A stretch of DNA of 64,000 bases. Origin: ZC4RG30 sp964632365 (GTDB taxonomy: Bacteria; Pseudomonadota; Gammaproteobacteria; Steroidobacterales; Steroidobacteraceae). Under the pieces are notes generated by a model. The model saw only the letters and a program-made list of their open reading frames with translations, was not told the DNA's origin and searched no databases. The position numbers and the translations under genes were made by a program. Location: the NCBI GenBank assembly GCA_964632365.1, contig CAZWDR010000001.1, positions 1 to 64,000 of the forward strand, given 5' to 3'. Shown piece by piece: positions 9,092 to 17,841 of this stretch. Every line of letters begins with the position of its first letter. Position 1 is the stretch's first letter.

Positions 9092-9379
9092 TCAGGGTTG
9101 GATGTCGCGCAGTGACTTGTCGCGCGCGAACTGCACGACGACGTAGGAGCAGCTGGCCGTGACCCGCGTGCCGCTGCCGCGGGCCCAGGTCACCAGCGCA
9201 TCGAGCAGCTGGCGCGCAACGCCCCTGCCACGCAGCACGGGATCGACCTCGGTGTGGTCGACGAGCACCTGGCCCGGGCGCGTGCGCCGGTAGGTCATCT
9301 CCGCGATGCGCACGCCATCGCGCTCGATGTAGAACGCGCCGCCACCGGCGGCGTCCTGATGCAGCACCTGGTTTTCCAT
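9092..9379 (-). CDS. GNAT-fold N-acetyltransferase, small COG2388-like
   Basis: The chosen start at ATG 9379 gives a compact 95-residue protein starting MENQVLHQ. It shows the short GNAT core: FYIERDGVRIAEMTY (beta hairpin), VDHTEVDPVLRGRGVARQLLDAL (acetyl-CoA binding signature with RGRGVA) and the terminal CSYVVVQF segment found in the small YidJ/YjdJ-like acetyltransferases. Such proteins usually act on unknown small molecules or proteins in the cytoplasm. A longer in-frame start at 9439 exists, but the extra 20 residues are Cys/Arg-rich and unlike the family. The gene stands alone, tail-to-head with the DUF1592 operon on the same strand. Confidence 0.85.
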   Translation of the reverse strand: MENQVLHQDAAGGGAFYIERDGVRIAEMTYRRTRPGQVLVDHTEVDPVLRGRGVARQLLDALVTWARGSGTRVTASCSYVVVQFARDKSLRDIQP

Positions 9380-9584
9380 GGCGCAGCAATACCAGATCAC
9401 CGCGCACCGCGGCAGAGGATCAGGCCTCAACTTCCGCAAGCGTGCCGCAGGGGGCGCAGGGCGGGCTCAAGGCCCGACCACGATGCTGCGGGGGAAGTCT
9501 TACAAGCATGGGAGGGACCTCCCGATGGGGATGCCACGGCGCTGGGCACACCGTGTAGGCGTTGCAACACACGGAGGACGTCCC

Positions 9585-9830
9585 ATGTCCCTGACCTCTG
9601 AGATCACGCGCGGCTCGCGCCGTGCCATCGATGCCGGCTCTGCCGATCTGGACCGACTGCGCGGACGCGTGGGGAAGAACATCCGGCGGGTGCGCAATGG
9701 TGCGAGCCGGCGCGCCGTGGCGACGAATCGCTACGTGCACGACCATCCGTGGATGTCCATCGCGATGATCGCCGGTGCCGCAGCCGTGGCAGGCGCGGTG
9801 GCTGGCCGGGCGCTCATCCGGGAGCGGTGA
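9585..9830 (+). CDS. DUF883/ElaB-YqjD-like membrane-anchored protein
   Basis: An 81-residue protein: charged helix-forming N-terminal half (SADLDRLRGRVGKNIRRV), then NRYVHDHPW and a C-terminal glycine/alanine-rich membrane segment (about residues 53-75) ending in RALIRER. This is the DUF883 layout; E. coli ElaB and YqjD are inner-membrane proteins that bind ribosomes in stationary phase. The start is the ATG 8 bp behind GGAGG. A second, longer member lies at 46963-47316 with a matching YVHEQPW-plus-membrane tail. A TGTAGG half-site lies at 9554-9559, between the GNAT gene and this start. A strong hairpin follows the stop codon. Confidence 0.78.
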   Translation: MSLTSEITRGSRRAIDAGSADLDRLRGRVGKNIRRVRNGASRRAVATNRYVHDHPWMSIAMIAGAAAVAGAVAGRALIRER

Positions 9831-9837
9831 ACGTCGG

Positions 9838-9860
9838 CGGCCGTCCCGATGGGGCGGCCG
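9838..9860 (+). terminator. Hairpin after the DUF883 gene
   Basis: CGGCCGTCCC pairs with GGGGCGGCCG across a GAT loop (10 bp, one G-T pair), beginning 8 bp after the stop codon. There is no T-run behind it, so intrinsic termination would be imperfect. Confidence 0.5.
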
Positions 9861-9892
9861 TCACCTCAGCACTGACCGCTCACGCGAATCCA

Positions 9893-9914
9893 GGCGCCCG
9901 CGAGTGCGGGCGCC
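9893..9914 (-). terminator. Hairpin at the 3' end of opgH
   Basis: GGCGCCCGC and GCGGGCGCC form a perfect 9-bp stem with a GAGT loop, ending 1 bp from the opgH stop codon. It lies between convergent genes and has no T-run on either side; it may act as a bidirectional terminator or an RNA 3'-end stabiliser. Confidence 0.5.
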
Positions 9915-9915
9915 G

Positions 9916-12054
9916 TCACTTCGCGCCCGGTGTCAGTTCCGCCAGCCGCGTCAGCAGTTGCGCGTCGGCCGCGACGCGCACCCGCTCCTGCGGGGTCAGC
10001 CAGGCCAGCGCTTCGTCCAGCGCAGATGCGTCCTCGAGTTTCTGCGCGGCGGTGAGCCGCGCCGCATCGGGCACGCCCCGTGGCATCGCCGGCGGACCGG
10101 CATTCACATGCAGATGGGCCACCATCTGTGCCGGTTCCAGCGCCAGCGCCCGCAGCCCGTCTGCAGGCAATGGCGCCGCGGCGGCGAGCAGCGCATCACG
10201 GCGCGCGAGGATGGGTGGCACGCTGGCCTCCTCCGGCGTGCACAGCAGACCCACGCGTCCGAGCGCGCGCCCCAGCGCCGTGCTGCCACTGAGGCGTGAC
10301 AGCGGCACGGCCAGCAGCATGCCGGCCAGCACCGGCACCAGCCAGGGCACCAGCCGCGGCGCCAGCAGCATGAACAGCACGCCGAGCAGCACGCCGGCTA
10401 CGGTGTGGCCCCAATGCATGCGCCACGCCTCGGCCCAGGAGCCCTGACCCTCGGACCTGCGCTGCGAGGACCAGCCGGAATCCCGGCCCAGGACCACCTC
10501 GGCCACCGAGCGGCTCTGCATCAGCATCAGCACCGGCGCATACAGCGCCGACAGCAGAAGCTCCAGTGCCGTGCTGGCCACCAGTTCGATCGTGCCCAGC
10601 CTGCGCCGCACGCTGGCGGTGAACAGCGCGCGCACGAAGCCGATCGTCTTCGGGATCAGCAGCACCACCAGGCAGAACACGAACAGGTCGAGCATGCGCG
10701 GCGCATCGAAGCGCGGCCAGTTCGGGAACAGCTGGAACTCGAGCGGAAAGTATTCGGGGTTCTGCAGTCCGGCCTGCACCGACAGCGCAAAGCCGATCAG
10801 CAGCATGATCAGCCACAGCGGCGAGGCCACATATCCCATGATGCCGAAGACGAAGTGCAGCCGGCTCGGCATCGACAGCCCGCGCGTGCCCACCACCTTC
10901 GAATGCTGCAGGTTGCCCTGCGCCCAGCGCCGGTCGCGGACCGCAAGGTCGATCAGCGTCGGCGGGCTTTCCTCATAGGAGCCGCCGATGCCGGGCATCA
11001 TGCGCACCTTCCAGCCACGTCGCCGCAGCAAGGCTGCCTCGACGAAGTCATGCGACAGGATGTGCCCACCGAATGGCTTGCGCCCGGGCAGCTCCGGCAA
11101 GCCGCAGCTGCCGGCGAACGCGGTCAGGCGAAGGATGGCGTTGTGGCCCCAGTAGTTGCCGTCATCGCCGGACCAGCCGGCGACGCCGCGGGCGATGGCC
11201 GGCCCATAGATCCGGCCCGCGAACTGCTGCAGCCGTGCCAGCAGGCTGCTGCGGCCCACCAGCATCGGCACGGTCTGCAGCAGTCCCAGCTGCGCATCGG
11301 CGCGCATCGCGCGGACCATCGTCACCAGGGTCGCCGCGGACAGCAGGCTGTCAGCATCGAGCACGACCATGAACTCGTAGCGTCCGCCCCAGTGCTCGAC
11401 GAAATCCTGCAAGTTGCCGGACTTGCGGCCGGTGTTGGCCCAGCGCCGCCGGTACCACACCGGCATGCGTCCATGGAGTGCCTCGCGCAGGCGCGCGATG
11501 GCCAGTGATTCGCGGATCCACGCATCGGCATCGGTCGAGTCCGACAGCACCACGATCTCGAAGCCGCCGGCATGTCCTTCCGCGGCCAGCTCCTCGGCCA
11601 TTGCCTGCAGCGCGAGCGTGGTGCGCAGCGCATCCTCGTTGTAGATCGGCATCACCAGCGCCGTGCGGCGCGCATGCGGTGCGGCCACTTCGTGCAGCGG
11701 CGCCAGCGGCTGGCGGCGCTGCGGCAGCAGGCCTGCCACCGCGCCCGCCGCGGCCTGCGCGATCCACGCCAGGGTCAGCGCGAAGAACACGATCATCAGC
11801 AGCTGCAACGTCGTCATGTCGTCGTTGCGCACGATGGCCATCATCTCGGTCACGCCATAGCCGACGATGCCGAGCGTCCCGGACAACGTGATCGCGCGCG
11901 CCAGCACCGCGCGGAAGTCGATCTGCTCGGGGAACTGCGCGGGCGGACGGGTGGCGAGGTCCTGCACCGGCATCGCCAGTGGCGCAGGCGGCGGCATGGC
12001 GCCGCGATGCCCGGCGCTGGGCAGGATTGCGCGGACGGCTAGCTGGCCGTCCAT
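9916..12054 (-). CDS. opgH: Glucans biosynthesis glucosyltransferase H
   Basis: A 712-residue polytopic inner-membrane glycosyltransferase of family GT2 that makes the beta-1,2 backbone of osmoregulated periplasmic glucans from UDP-glucose. Landmarks: membrane segments near residues 50-110; the nucleotide-binding start TALVMPIYNED; VLDADSL with the DxD-type site near residue 235; SHDFVEAALLRRRGW; and RRWAQGNLQH, the (Q/R)xxRW-type processivity motif. Several more membrane helices follow between about 395 and 620. The length is shorter than E. coli OpgH (about 850 aa), mainly at the cytoplasmic N-terminus. It overlaps opgG by 16 bp, the usual opgGH order. No opgC or opgB gene is visible here. 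Confidence 0.95.
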   Translation of the reverse strand: MDGQLAVRAILPSAGHRGAMPPPAPLAMPVQDLATRPPAQFPEQIDFRAVLARAITLSGTLGIVGYGVTEMMAIVRNDDMTTLQLLMIVFFALTLAWIAQAAAGAVAGLLPQRRQPLAPLHEVAAPHARRTALVMPIYNEDALRTTLALQAMAEELAAEGHAGGFEIVVLSDSTDADAWIRESLAIARLREALHGRMPVWYRRRWANTGRKSGNLQDFVEHWGGRYEFMVVLDADSLLSAATLVTMVRAMRADAQLGLLQTVPMLVGRSSLLARLQQFAGRIYGPAIARGVAGWSGDDGNYWGHNAILRLTAFAGSCGLPELPGRKPFGGHILSHDFVEAALLRRRGWKVRMMPGIGGSYEESPPTLIDLAVRDRRWAQGNLQHSKVVGTRGLSMPSRLHFVFGIMGYVASPLWLIMLLIGFALSVQAGLQNPEYFPLEFQLFPNWPRFDAPRMLDLFVFCLVVLLIPKTIGFVRALFTASVRRRLGTIELVASTALELLLSALYAPVLMLMQSRSVAEVVLGRDSGWSSQRRSEGQGSWAEAWRMHWGHTVAGVLLGVLFMLLAPRLVPWLVPVLAGMLLAVPLSRLSGSTALGRALGRVGLLCTPEEASVPPILARRDALLAAAAPLPADGLRALALEPAQMVAHLHVNAGPPAMPRGVPDAARLTAAQKLEDASALDEALAWLTPQERVRVAADAQLLTRLAELTPGAK

Positions 12055-13637
12055 CGGTACAGCCAGGTCTCGCTGACCGCCTTCTCGCCGTCGCGCACCA
12101 CCGCGCGGAACTCGATCATCTGCGCGCCCGCGGGGTCGAACTCGAAATTCGCGCGCAGGCCATTGATGGCCTGGTTCTTCTGCACCAGCGGATGGAACAC
12201 GGTTCCGGCCGAGGCGCTGACTTCGAGCGTCAGGTCGTCGGGCGAGGTGCCCGCGCCGGCGAGGTCGAGCACGACCAGCCGCCGGTCGCCGCGCATGTTG
12301 GCGCCGATGCGCGTGGCGACGAAGCGGCCCAGGTCACGCTCCACCAGCGACTCGGCCGTCCAGGTCATGCGGTAGCTGCCTGAATAGGGCGTGCCCGCAG
12401 GCAGTACCTGCGCCGGCTGCCAGAACGCCACGATGTTGTCGTTCGCCTCGGTGCGCGTGGGGATCTCCACCAGGCGCAGCGCGCCGCGCGCCGCGGTCTC
12501 CCCGCTGTCGGGGAACTCGACCCACGCGCTGGGGCGGCGCTCGTAGTTCGCCTCGAGGTCCTGGAAATCCGAGAACAGGCGCGCGCGCTGCATCAGGCCG
12601 AAGGCCTTCGGGCGCTCGCTGGTGAACGCGGACAGCTGCAGCGTCGCGGGATTGGCCAGATGCCGCCACACTTCCTCGCCCGCCGGGGTGACGAACATCA
12701 GCCCGTCCGAGTCGTGCGCGCGGGGCCGGAAGTCATCGAAGCGCGCCCGGTTGCTGGCATCGAACAGGAACATCGAAGTCAGCGGCGCGATGCCGACACT
12801 GCGCAGGTCGGTGCGCGGAAACAGCGTGTAGGTCACGTCCATGTGCGTCTCGCGTCCGGTGGTGACCTCGTACCGGTAGGCGCCGGTGACCGACGGGCTC
12901 TCGAGCAGCGCGTGGATGACGATCGAACGCGCGTTGCGGCGCGGCTTCTCGATCCAGAAGTGCGTGAAGTTCGGGAACTCCTCGCCCTCCGGATCGCCGG
13001 TGCGCAGCGCAAGGCCGCGCGCGGACAGCCCGTAGTTCTGGCCGCGGCCCACCGCGCGGAAGTACGTGGCACCCTGGAACACGAGGAACTCGTCCCAGTA
13101 GCTCGAGGTGTTCAGCCGCGCGCGGATGCGGAAGCCGGAAATCGACAGGGCCTTGTCGCGCAACTCGGCCGGGAAGCGCGGCGCCAGCTCGAACATGCCC
13201 GGCGCCGGCGTGATGTCCTCGACCTCGCCGTCGTCGACGATCGAGACATTGACCGGCGTCGTGTAGATGGAGCCGGCCGGCAGCACATCGAGACGGAATG
13301 GCGTGGCCTCGTCTGACCAAAACGCGCGCTCGGGCGGAAACTGGATGTCCCGATACTGGTCGTAGCCGAGCTTCTCGAGTCCGGGCGTGATGGAGCCCGG
13401 CGGGCGATGCGGTTCGGCTGCGAGCCTGCGCGCCAGCTCGATGACATCCTCGCCATCGAAGCCGTCCTCGCTGGCGATGGTCTCGGCGACGGTCGACACG
13501 GCAGCCGCCGCAGCCGCTTCGGCAGCAGGTGCCTGCGCGGTGCGCATGTTGCGTCCGAGAAGCACTGCCGTCGGAATCGCGAGCAGCGCAAGTGACAAGG
13601 CGAGCGTCACGTGGCCAGCCAGGCGTCGTGGAGTCAA
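12039..13637 (-). CDS. opgG: Glucan biosynthesis protein G/D, periplasmic
   Basis: The periplasmic partner of OpgH, needed for branching and release of osmoregulated periplasmic glucans. The MdoG-type beta-sandwich shows as GYDQYRDIQFPPERAFW, SSYWDEFLVFQGATYFRA, FPNFTHFWIEKP and FRPRAHDSDGL. I prefer the TTG start at 13637 because an AGGAA sequence lies 6 bp before it and it puts the RR-containing membrane/signal segment (TPRRLAGHVTLALSLALLAIP) at the N-terminus, giving 532 residues. A GTG at 13718 would add 27 residues without a ribosome binding site. The two arginines leave a Tat-type signal possible, as in OpgD, so G versus D is not decided. The gene overlaps opgH downstream. Confidence 0.9.
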   Translation of the reverse strand: MTPRRLAGHVTLALSLALLAIPTAVLLGRNMRTAQAPAAEAAAAAAVSTVAETIASEDGFDGEDVIELARRLAAEPHRPPGSITPGLEKLGYDQYRDIQFPPERAFWSDEATPFRLDVLPAGSIYTTPVNVSIVDDGEVEDITPAPGMFELAPRFPAELRDKALSISGFRIRARLNTSSYWDEFLVFQGATYFRAVGRGQNYGLSARGLALRTGDPEGEEFPNFTHFWIEKPRRNARSIVIHALLESPSVTGAYRYEVTTGRETHMDVTYTLFPRTDLRSVGIAPLTSMFLFDASNRARFDDFRPRAHDSDGLMFVTPAGEEVWRHLANPATLQLSAFTSERPKAFGLMQRARLFSDFQDLEANYERRPSAWVEFPDSGETAARGALRLVEIPTRTEANDNIVAFWQPAQVLPAGTPYSGSYRMTWTAESLVERDLGRFVATRIGANMRGDRRLVVLDLAGAGTSPDDLTLEVSASAGTVFHPLVQKNQAINGLRANFEFDPAGAQMIEFRAVVRDGEKAVSETWLYRWTAS

Positions 13638-13854
13638 GCGGGTTCCTGCCAGGAGCGAAAAAGACTGTACGCAAGATGCGAGAGCACAGCGCACATCGCA
13701 ACGTGTCGCCGACAGCACACTGGTATAGGAGGCGTCCGACGCCGCAGGTGCGTTTCCGCGCGGCAGGTACTGCCAGTGATTGACGCGGTCAGAAGTTGGC
13801 CGTTCCCTGCAACGGGCAAGCTAGACTGCGGCGCACAGGTTCGCGGGAGTTGAT

Positions 13855-15309
13855 ATGGGCACTGCCATCCAGGTTCGTCATCCTGATCGTCTCTTCATCG
13901 GTGGCAGCTGGGTCGAACCTGCAGCGGGTGGCCGCATCGAGCTGGTCAATCCCGCCACCGCACAGCCGTTCATGCAGGTGGCCGAAGCCGGCGATACCGA
14001 CATGGATCGCGCGGTTGCCGCAGCGCGGGAGGCCTTCGACCACGGTCCGTGGCCGCGGATGAGCGTCACCGAGCGCGCCGCGCTGGTGACCCGGATGGCC
14101 GGCCTGCTCGAGGCGCGCCATGCCGAACTGGCCGCGGCGTGGACGCAGCAGATGGGTGGCGTCGCAAGCTTCGCGCCCAATGTCACCGGCGGCGGCACGT
14201 TCCAGTTCCGTTTCTTCGCCGGCCTTGCCGGGGAATATCCGTTCGAGACGACCCAGCCTGCGTCGATGGGGCCGGGCCGGGCCATCATCGTCCGCGAGCC
14301 GGTGGGCGTGGTGGCCGCCATCGCGCCGTGGAATGCGCCCTACGCCATCATGGCGCAGAAGATCGCGCCGGCACTGGTGGCCGGTTGCACCGTGATCATG
14401 AAACCGGCGCCTGAGACACCGCTCGAGGCCTTCATCATTGCCGAATGCGCCGAAGCCGCCGGCCTGCCGCCCGGCGTGGTGAACCTGGTGCCCGCGCACC
14501 GCGAAGCCTCCGATCACCTGGTGCGCAACCCAGGCGTCGACAAAGTCGGCTTCACTGGCAGCACGGTGGCCGGCCGGCGCATCGCCAGTGTCTGCGGTGA
14601 GCGCATCGCCCGCGTGACGCTCGAGCTCGGCGGCAAGTCCGCCGCGCTGGTGCTCGATGATTTTCCGCTGGAGCAGGCCGCGGGCATCCTGACCGGCACG
14701 ATCTGCACGATGAGCGGCCAAGTGTGCGCGACGCTCAGCCGTGTGATCGTGTCGCGCCAGCGGCATGACGAACTGGCCGCGCTGATCATCGCCGCGATGG
14801 CGCAGATCCGCGTCGGTGATCCGGAGGATCCGGACACGCAGATGGGTCCGCTGGCGATGCGCCGCCAGCTCGAGCGCGTCGAAGGCTATGTGCAGTCCGG
14901 CATCGCCGAGGGCGCGACGCTGGCCTGCGGTGGCCGGCGTCCCCCGGCACTTCGCACCGGCTTCTATTTCGAGCCGACGCTGTTCACCAACGTGGACAAC
15001 CGCATGCGCATCGCGCAGGAGGAGATCTTCGGCCCGGTGATCGCGCTGATTCCCTGCGACGATGAAGCCGATGCGATCCGCATCGCCAATGACTCCATCT
15101 ACGGACTCAACGGCGCCGTGTTCACGCCCGACGCGCAGAAGGCCTATCGCGTCGCGCGGCAGCTGCGCACTGGCTGCATCGGGCAGAACGGACTGCGCAT
15201 GGACTTCATGGCGCCCTACGGCGGCTTCAAGCAGTCGGGGCTCGGCCGGGAAGGCGGACCCGAGAATTTCCAGGCCTACACCGAAACCAAGACCATCCTG
15301 GTGGACTGA
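13855..15309 (+). CDS. NAD(P)-dependent aldehyde dehydrogenase
   Basis: A 484-residue, full-length aldehyde dehydrogenase. The motifs are complete: PWNAPYAIMAQKIAPAL (cofactor fold), KPAPETP with the NAD(P)-contacting Lys, GFTGSTVAGRRI (Rossmann loop), LELGGKSAALV with the general-base Glu, and SGQVC with the catalytic Cys near residue 291. EEIFGPV and YGGFKQSGLGREGG close the protein. It oxidises an aldehyde to the acid; the substrate cannot be told. GGGAG lies 6 bp before the ATG. The stop codon is only 2 bp from the next start, so it is co-translated with a glutamate-type dehydrogenase, suggesting a role in amino-acid or semialdehyde breakdown. Confidence 0.93.
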   Translation: MGTAIQVRHPDRLFIGGSWVEPAAGGRIELVNPATAQPFMQVAEAGDTDMDRAVAAAREAFDHGPWPRMSVTERAALVTRMAGLLEARHAELAAAWTQQMGGVASFAPNVTGGGTFQFRFFAGLAGEYPFETTQPASMGPGRAIIVREPVGVVAAIAPWNAPYAIMAQKIAPALVAGCTVIMKPAPETPLEAFIIAECAEAAGLPPGVVNLVPAHREASDHLVRNPGVDKVGFTGSTVAGRRIASVCGERIARVTLELGGKSAALVLDDFPLEQAAGILTGTICTMSGQVCATLSRVIVSRQRHDELAALIIAAMAQIRVGDPEDPDTQMGPLAMRRQLERVEGYVQSGIAEGATLACGGRRPPALRTGFYFEPTLFTNVDNRMRIAQEEIFGPVIALIPCDDEADAIRIANDSIYGLNGAVFTPDAQKAYRVARQLRTGCIGQNGLRMDFMAPYGGFKQSGLGREGGPENFQAYTETKTILVD

Positions 15310-15311
15310 CC

Positions 15312-16598
15312 ATGCCGGACTGCGATTCGGACCTCAGCTATGTGAGCCCGCGCGGCGGGGATGACCCGTGGTCCACGTTCCTGGCACAGGTCGATCGCGT
15401 CCGTCCGTACCTCGGGGAGCTCAGCCGCTGGGTCGGCACGCTGACGCGGCCGAAACGCGCGCTGATCGTCGATGTGCCGGTGGAACTCGACGATGGCACC
15501 GTGGCGCACTTCGAGGGCTATCGCGTGCAGCACAGCCTGTCGCGCGGTCCCGGCAAGGGCGGCCTGCGCTACCACCCCGACGTCACCCTGGAAGAGGTCA
15601 TGGCCCTTGCCGGCTGGATGACCATCAAGAATGCCGCGGTGAACCTGCCGTTCGGTGGCGCCAAGGGCGGCATCCGCGTCGATCCGAAGCAGCTCTCGCG
15701 CAAGGAGCTGGAGCGGCTGACGCGCCGCTACACCAGCGAGATCGGCATCATCATCGGTCCCTCGCGCGACATTCCCGCGCCGGACGTCGGCACCGACGCG
15801 CAGGTGATGGCCTGGGTGATGGATACCTATTCGGCCAATGTCGGCGCCACGACCACCGGCGTGGTCACCGGCAAGCCGGTGATGCTCGGCGGATCCCTCG
15901 GGCGCGAGAAGGCGACCGGACGCGGCATCTACTTCGTCGGACGCGAGGCGGCGAAGCGCCTGGGCATGTCGATCGACGGCGCGCGTGTCGCGGTGCAGGG
16001 TTTCGGCAACGTGGGTTCGGTGGCCGCGGAACTGTTCGCGCATCATGGCGCCCGGGTCGTCGCGGTGCAGGACCACACCGGCACCATCGTCGATGAGGAT
16101 GGCCTCGACGTGCAGCGGCTGATGCAGGTGGTCGCCGCCGAAGGTGGCGTCGCGGCGTATCCGCGCGCGAAGTCGATCAGGTCCGATGAGTTCTGGGATG
16201 TCGACAGCGACTTCCTGATCCCCGCCGCACTCGAGGGCCAGATCACCAGTGCACGCGCACGCACGCTGCGCACGCGCGCGGTCCTCGAGGGCGCCAATGG
16301 CCCGACGATGCCAGAGGCCGACCTGGTCCTTGCCGCGCGCGGCATCCCCGTGGTGCCTGATGTGATCGCCAACGCCGGCGGCGTGATCGTCTCGTACTTC
16401 GAGTGGGTGCAGGATTTCAGCTCGTTCTTCTGGAACGAGTCGGAGATCAACCAGCGGCTGGACCAGATCCTCACCGGCGCCTTCGCGCACATCTGGGACA
16501 CCCATCTGCACCACGACGTGACGCTGCGCACGGCCGCGTACATCGTGGCCTGCCAGCGTGTGCTGCGCGCCCGCGCACAACGCGGGCTGTATCCCTAG
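15312..16598 (+). CDS. Glu/Leu/Phe/Val dehydrogenase (glutamate dehydrogenase-like)
   Basis: A 428-residue member of the hexameric amino-acid dehydrogenase family, which interconverts amino acid and 2-oxo acid plus ammonia with NAD(P). Motifs: GPGKGGLRYHPDVT, the catalytic-lysine region PFGGAKGGI near residues 114-122, the catalytic Asp in RDIPAPDVGTD, and the dinucleotide-binding GFGNVGS near residue 233. PEADLVLAARGIPVVPDVIANAGGVIVSYFEW is typical of glutamate dehydrogenases of this size (GdhA/GudB/RocG group), so glutamate is the most likely substrate. The gene begins 2 bp after the aldehyde dehydrogenase stop, so translation is probably coupled. Confidence 0.92.
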   Translation: MPDCDSDLSYVSPRGGDDPWSTFLAQVDRVRPYLGELSRWVGTLTRPKRALIVDVPVELDDGTVAHFEGYRVQHSLSRGPGKGGLRYHPDVTLEEVMALAGWMTIKNAAVNLPFGGAKGGIRVDPKQLSRKELERLTRRYTSEIGIIIGPSRDIPAPDVGTDAQVMAWVMDTYSANVGATTTGVVTGKPVMLGGSLGREKATGRGIYFVGREAAKRLGMSIDGARVAVQGFGNVGSVAAELFAHHGARVVAVQDHTGTIVDEDGLDVQRLMQVVAAEGGVAAYPRAKSIRSDEFWDVDSDFLIPAALEGQITSARARTLRTRAVLEGANGPTMPEADLVLAARGIPVVPDVIANAGGVIVSYFEWVQDFSSFFWNESEINQRLDQILTGAFAHIWDTHLHHDVTLRTAAYIVACQRVLRARAQRGLYP

Positions 16599-16726
16599 AC
16601 ACCTGCGTCACAGCGGCGGCGCACTCAGGTGCAACGCGGCGCTGATGTCCGTACCATGGCCCGACGGTCGACGGCTGCGCGCCGCGCAGCTCTCGGATGA
16701 CGCTGAAACAGGTGCCGGGGCATCCC

Positions 16727-17776
16727 ATGCGATCCATTTTTTTCTGGCGTAGGAAGAACTCCACCGAGGGCAGCGCCACCGCCGCGGCTACGCCGGCGGC
16801 ACCTGCGGCGGTCGCGCCCGCCGCCGACGTCGCAGGGCCCGCCGCGCCGGCCGACAAGCCGTTGTCTTTGCAACGCCTGGTCTACGCGCTGGCATTGAGC
16901 GATCCGCGTGCCGCTGACCTGGACGCGCGTCCGGATGCCGCGCACATGAAAGTGATGCTCGAAGCCAGCGCGCTGTTCGCACAGGTGGGCGCCGAACCCC
17001 GCTACACGCCGCACCGGCCATCGCTGCTGCCGCAGATCCTCGAAATGCTCGACGACGAGGAAGCGTCGCTGCGACCGCTGGCCCGCATGGTCGCCCAGGA
17101 TCCGCAACTCACCGGCGATCTGCTGCGCACCGCCAACAGTCCCCTCTATCGCGTCAGCACACAGCCGGTCGAAAGCGTCGATCGCGCGACCTCGCTGCTG
17201 GGCACGCAGGGCATCCGCATGCTGGTGGCCTCGCGCCTGCTGCGGCCGCTGGCCGGCGACAACGGGCAGCTCGGGCAGTTCGGCGAAATCATCTGGGAGC
17301 ATTCGACCATCAGCGCATCGGCCGCTGAAGCCTGGGCGGCGCGCAGCCAGGATGCCGATCCATTCACCGCGCATCTGCTGGCGCTGCTGCATGGAGTCGG
17401 TGCCGTCACCGTGCAGCGCGTGATCACCGATCTCTATGCAACGCGGCCGGCGCTGGCGCCGGACATCGCGGCGATCGCCGGCGCGCTGCACGCCAATGCA
17501 GCAGTGACGGCGGCGCGCATCGCGGCCAGCTGGGGACTGTCCGATCGCAGCCGTGATGCGCTCGAGGCGCAGTCCGCGGCAGCGCCCACCGGGGGCCCGT
17601 CGGGTCTCACGCGCGCGCTGCAGTTCGGCCTGCTGGCTGGCGCCGCGACTACACTGTGCCGTCACCGGCTGCTCACGGTTGAAATCGCGGGCCGCCAGAT
17701 CGCGGCGGCCGGCTTCGAGGGACAGCATGCCACGCGCGTGTGGGACCGGCTGATGCAGGCCTACATCAGTCCCTGA
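16727..17776 (+). CDS. HDOD domain-containing signalling protein
   Basis: From ATG 16727 (behind a GGGG at fair spacing; ATG 16697 is an alternative) the protein has 349 residues. After a short Ala/Pro-rich start, the HDOD core spans about residues 95-290: LLPQILEMLDDEEASLRPLARMVAQDPQLTGDLLRTANSP, then a helical region whose HD-type metal motif is degenerate, as is normal for this output-type domain. HDOD proteins are regulatory scaffolds in two-component and c-di-GMP networks. It sits 65 bp before a large hybrid sensor kinase on the same strand and may be its partner. No membrane segment is seen. Confidence 0.85.
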   Translation: MRSIFFWRRKNSTEGSATAAATPAAPAAVAPAADVAGPAAPADKPLSLQRLVYALALSDPRAADLDARPDAAHMKVMLEASALFAQVGAEPRYTPHRPSLLPQILEMLDDEEASLRPLARMVAQDPQLTGDLLRTANSPLYRVSTQPVESVDRATSLLGTQGIRMLVASRLLRPLAGDNGQLGQFGEIIWEHSTISASAAEAWAARSQDADPFTAHLLALLHGVGAVTVQRVITDLYATRPALAPDIAAIAGALHANAAVTAARIAASWGLSDRSRDALEAQSAAAPTGGPSGLTRALQFGLLAGAATTLCRHRLLTVEIAGRQIAAAGFEGQHATRVWDRLMQAYISP

Positions 17777-17841
17777 CCGGCGGCGAGCAACTGCATCCGC
17801 CCTGACCGGCGCGTTACGGGGAAATCCTCATTCCAGCTTCC

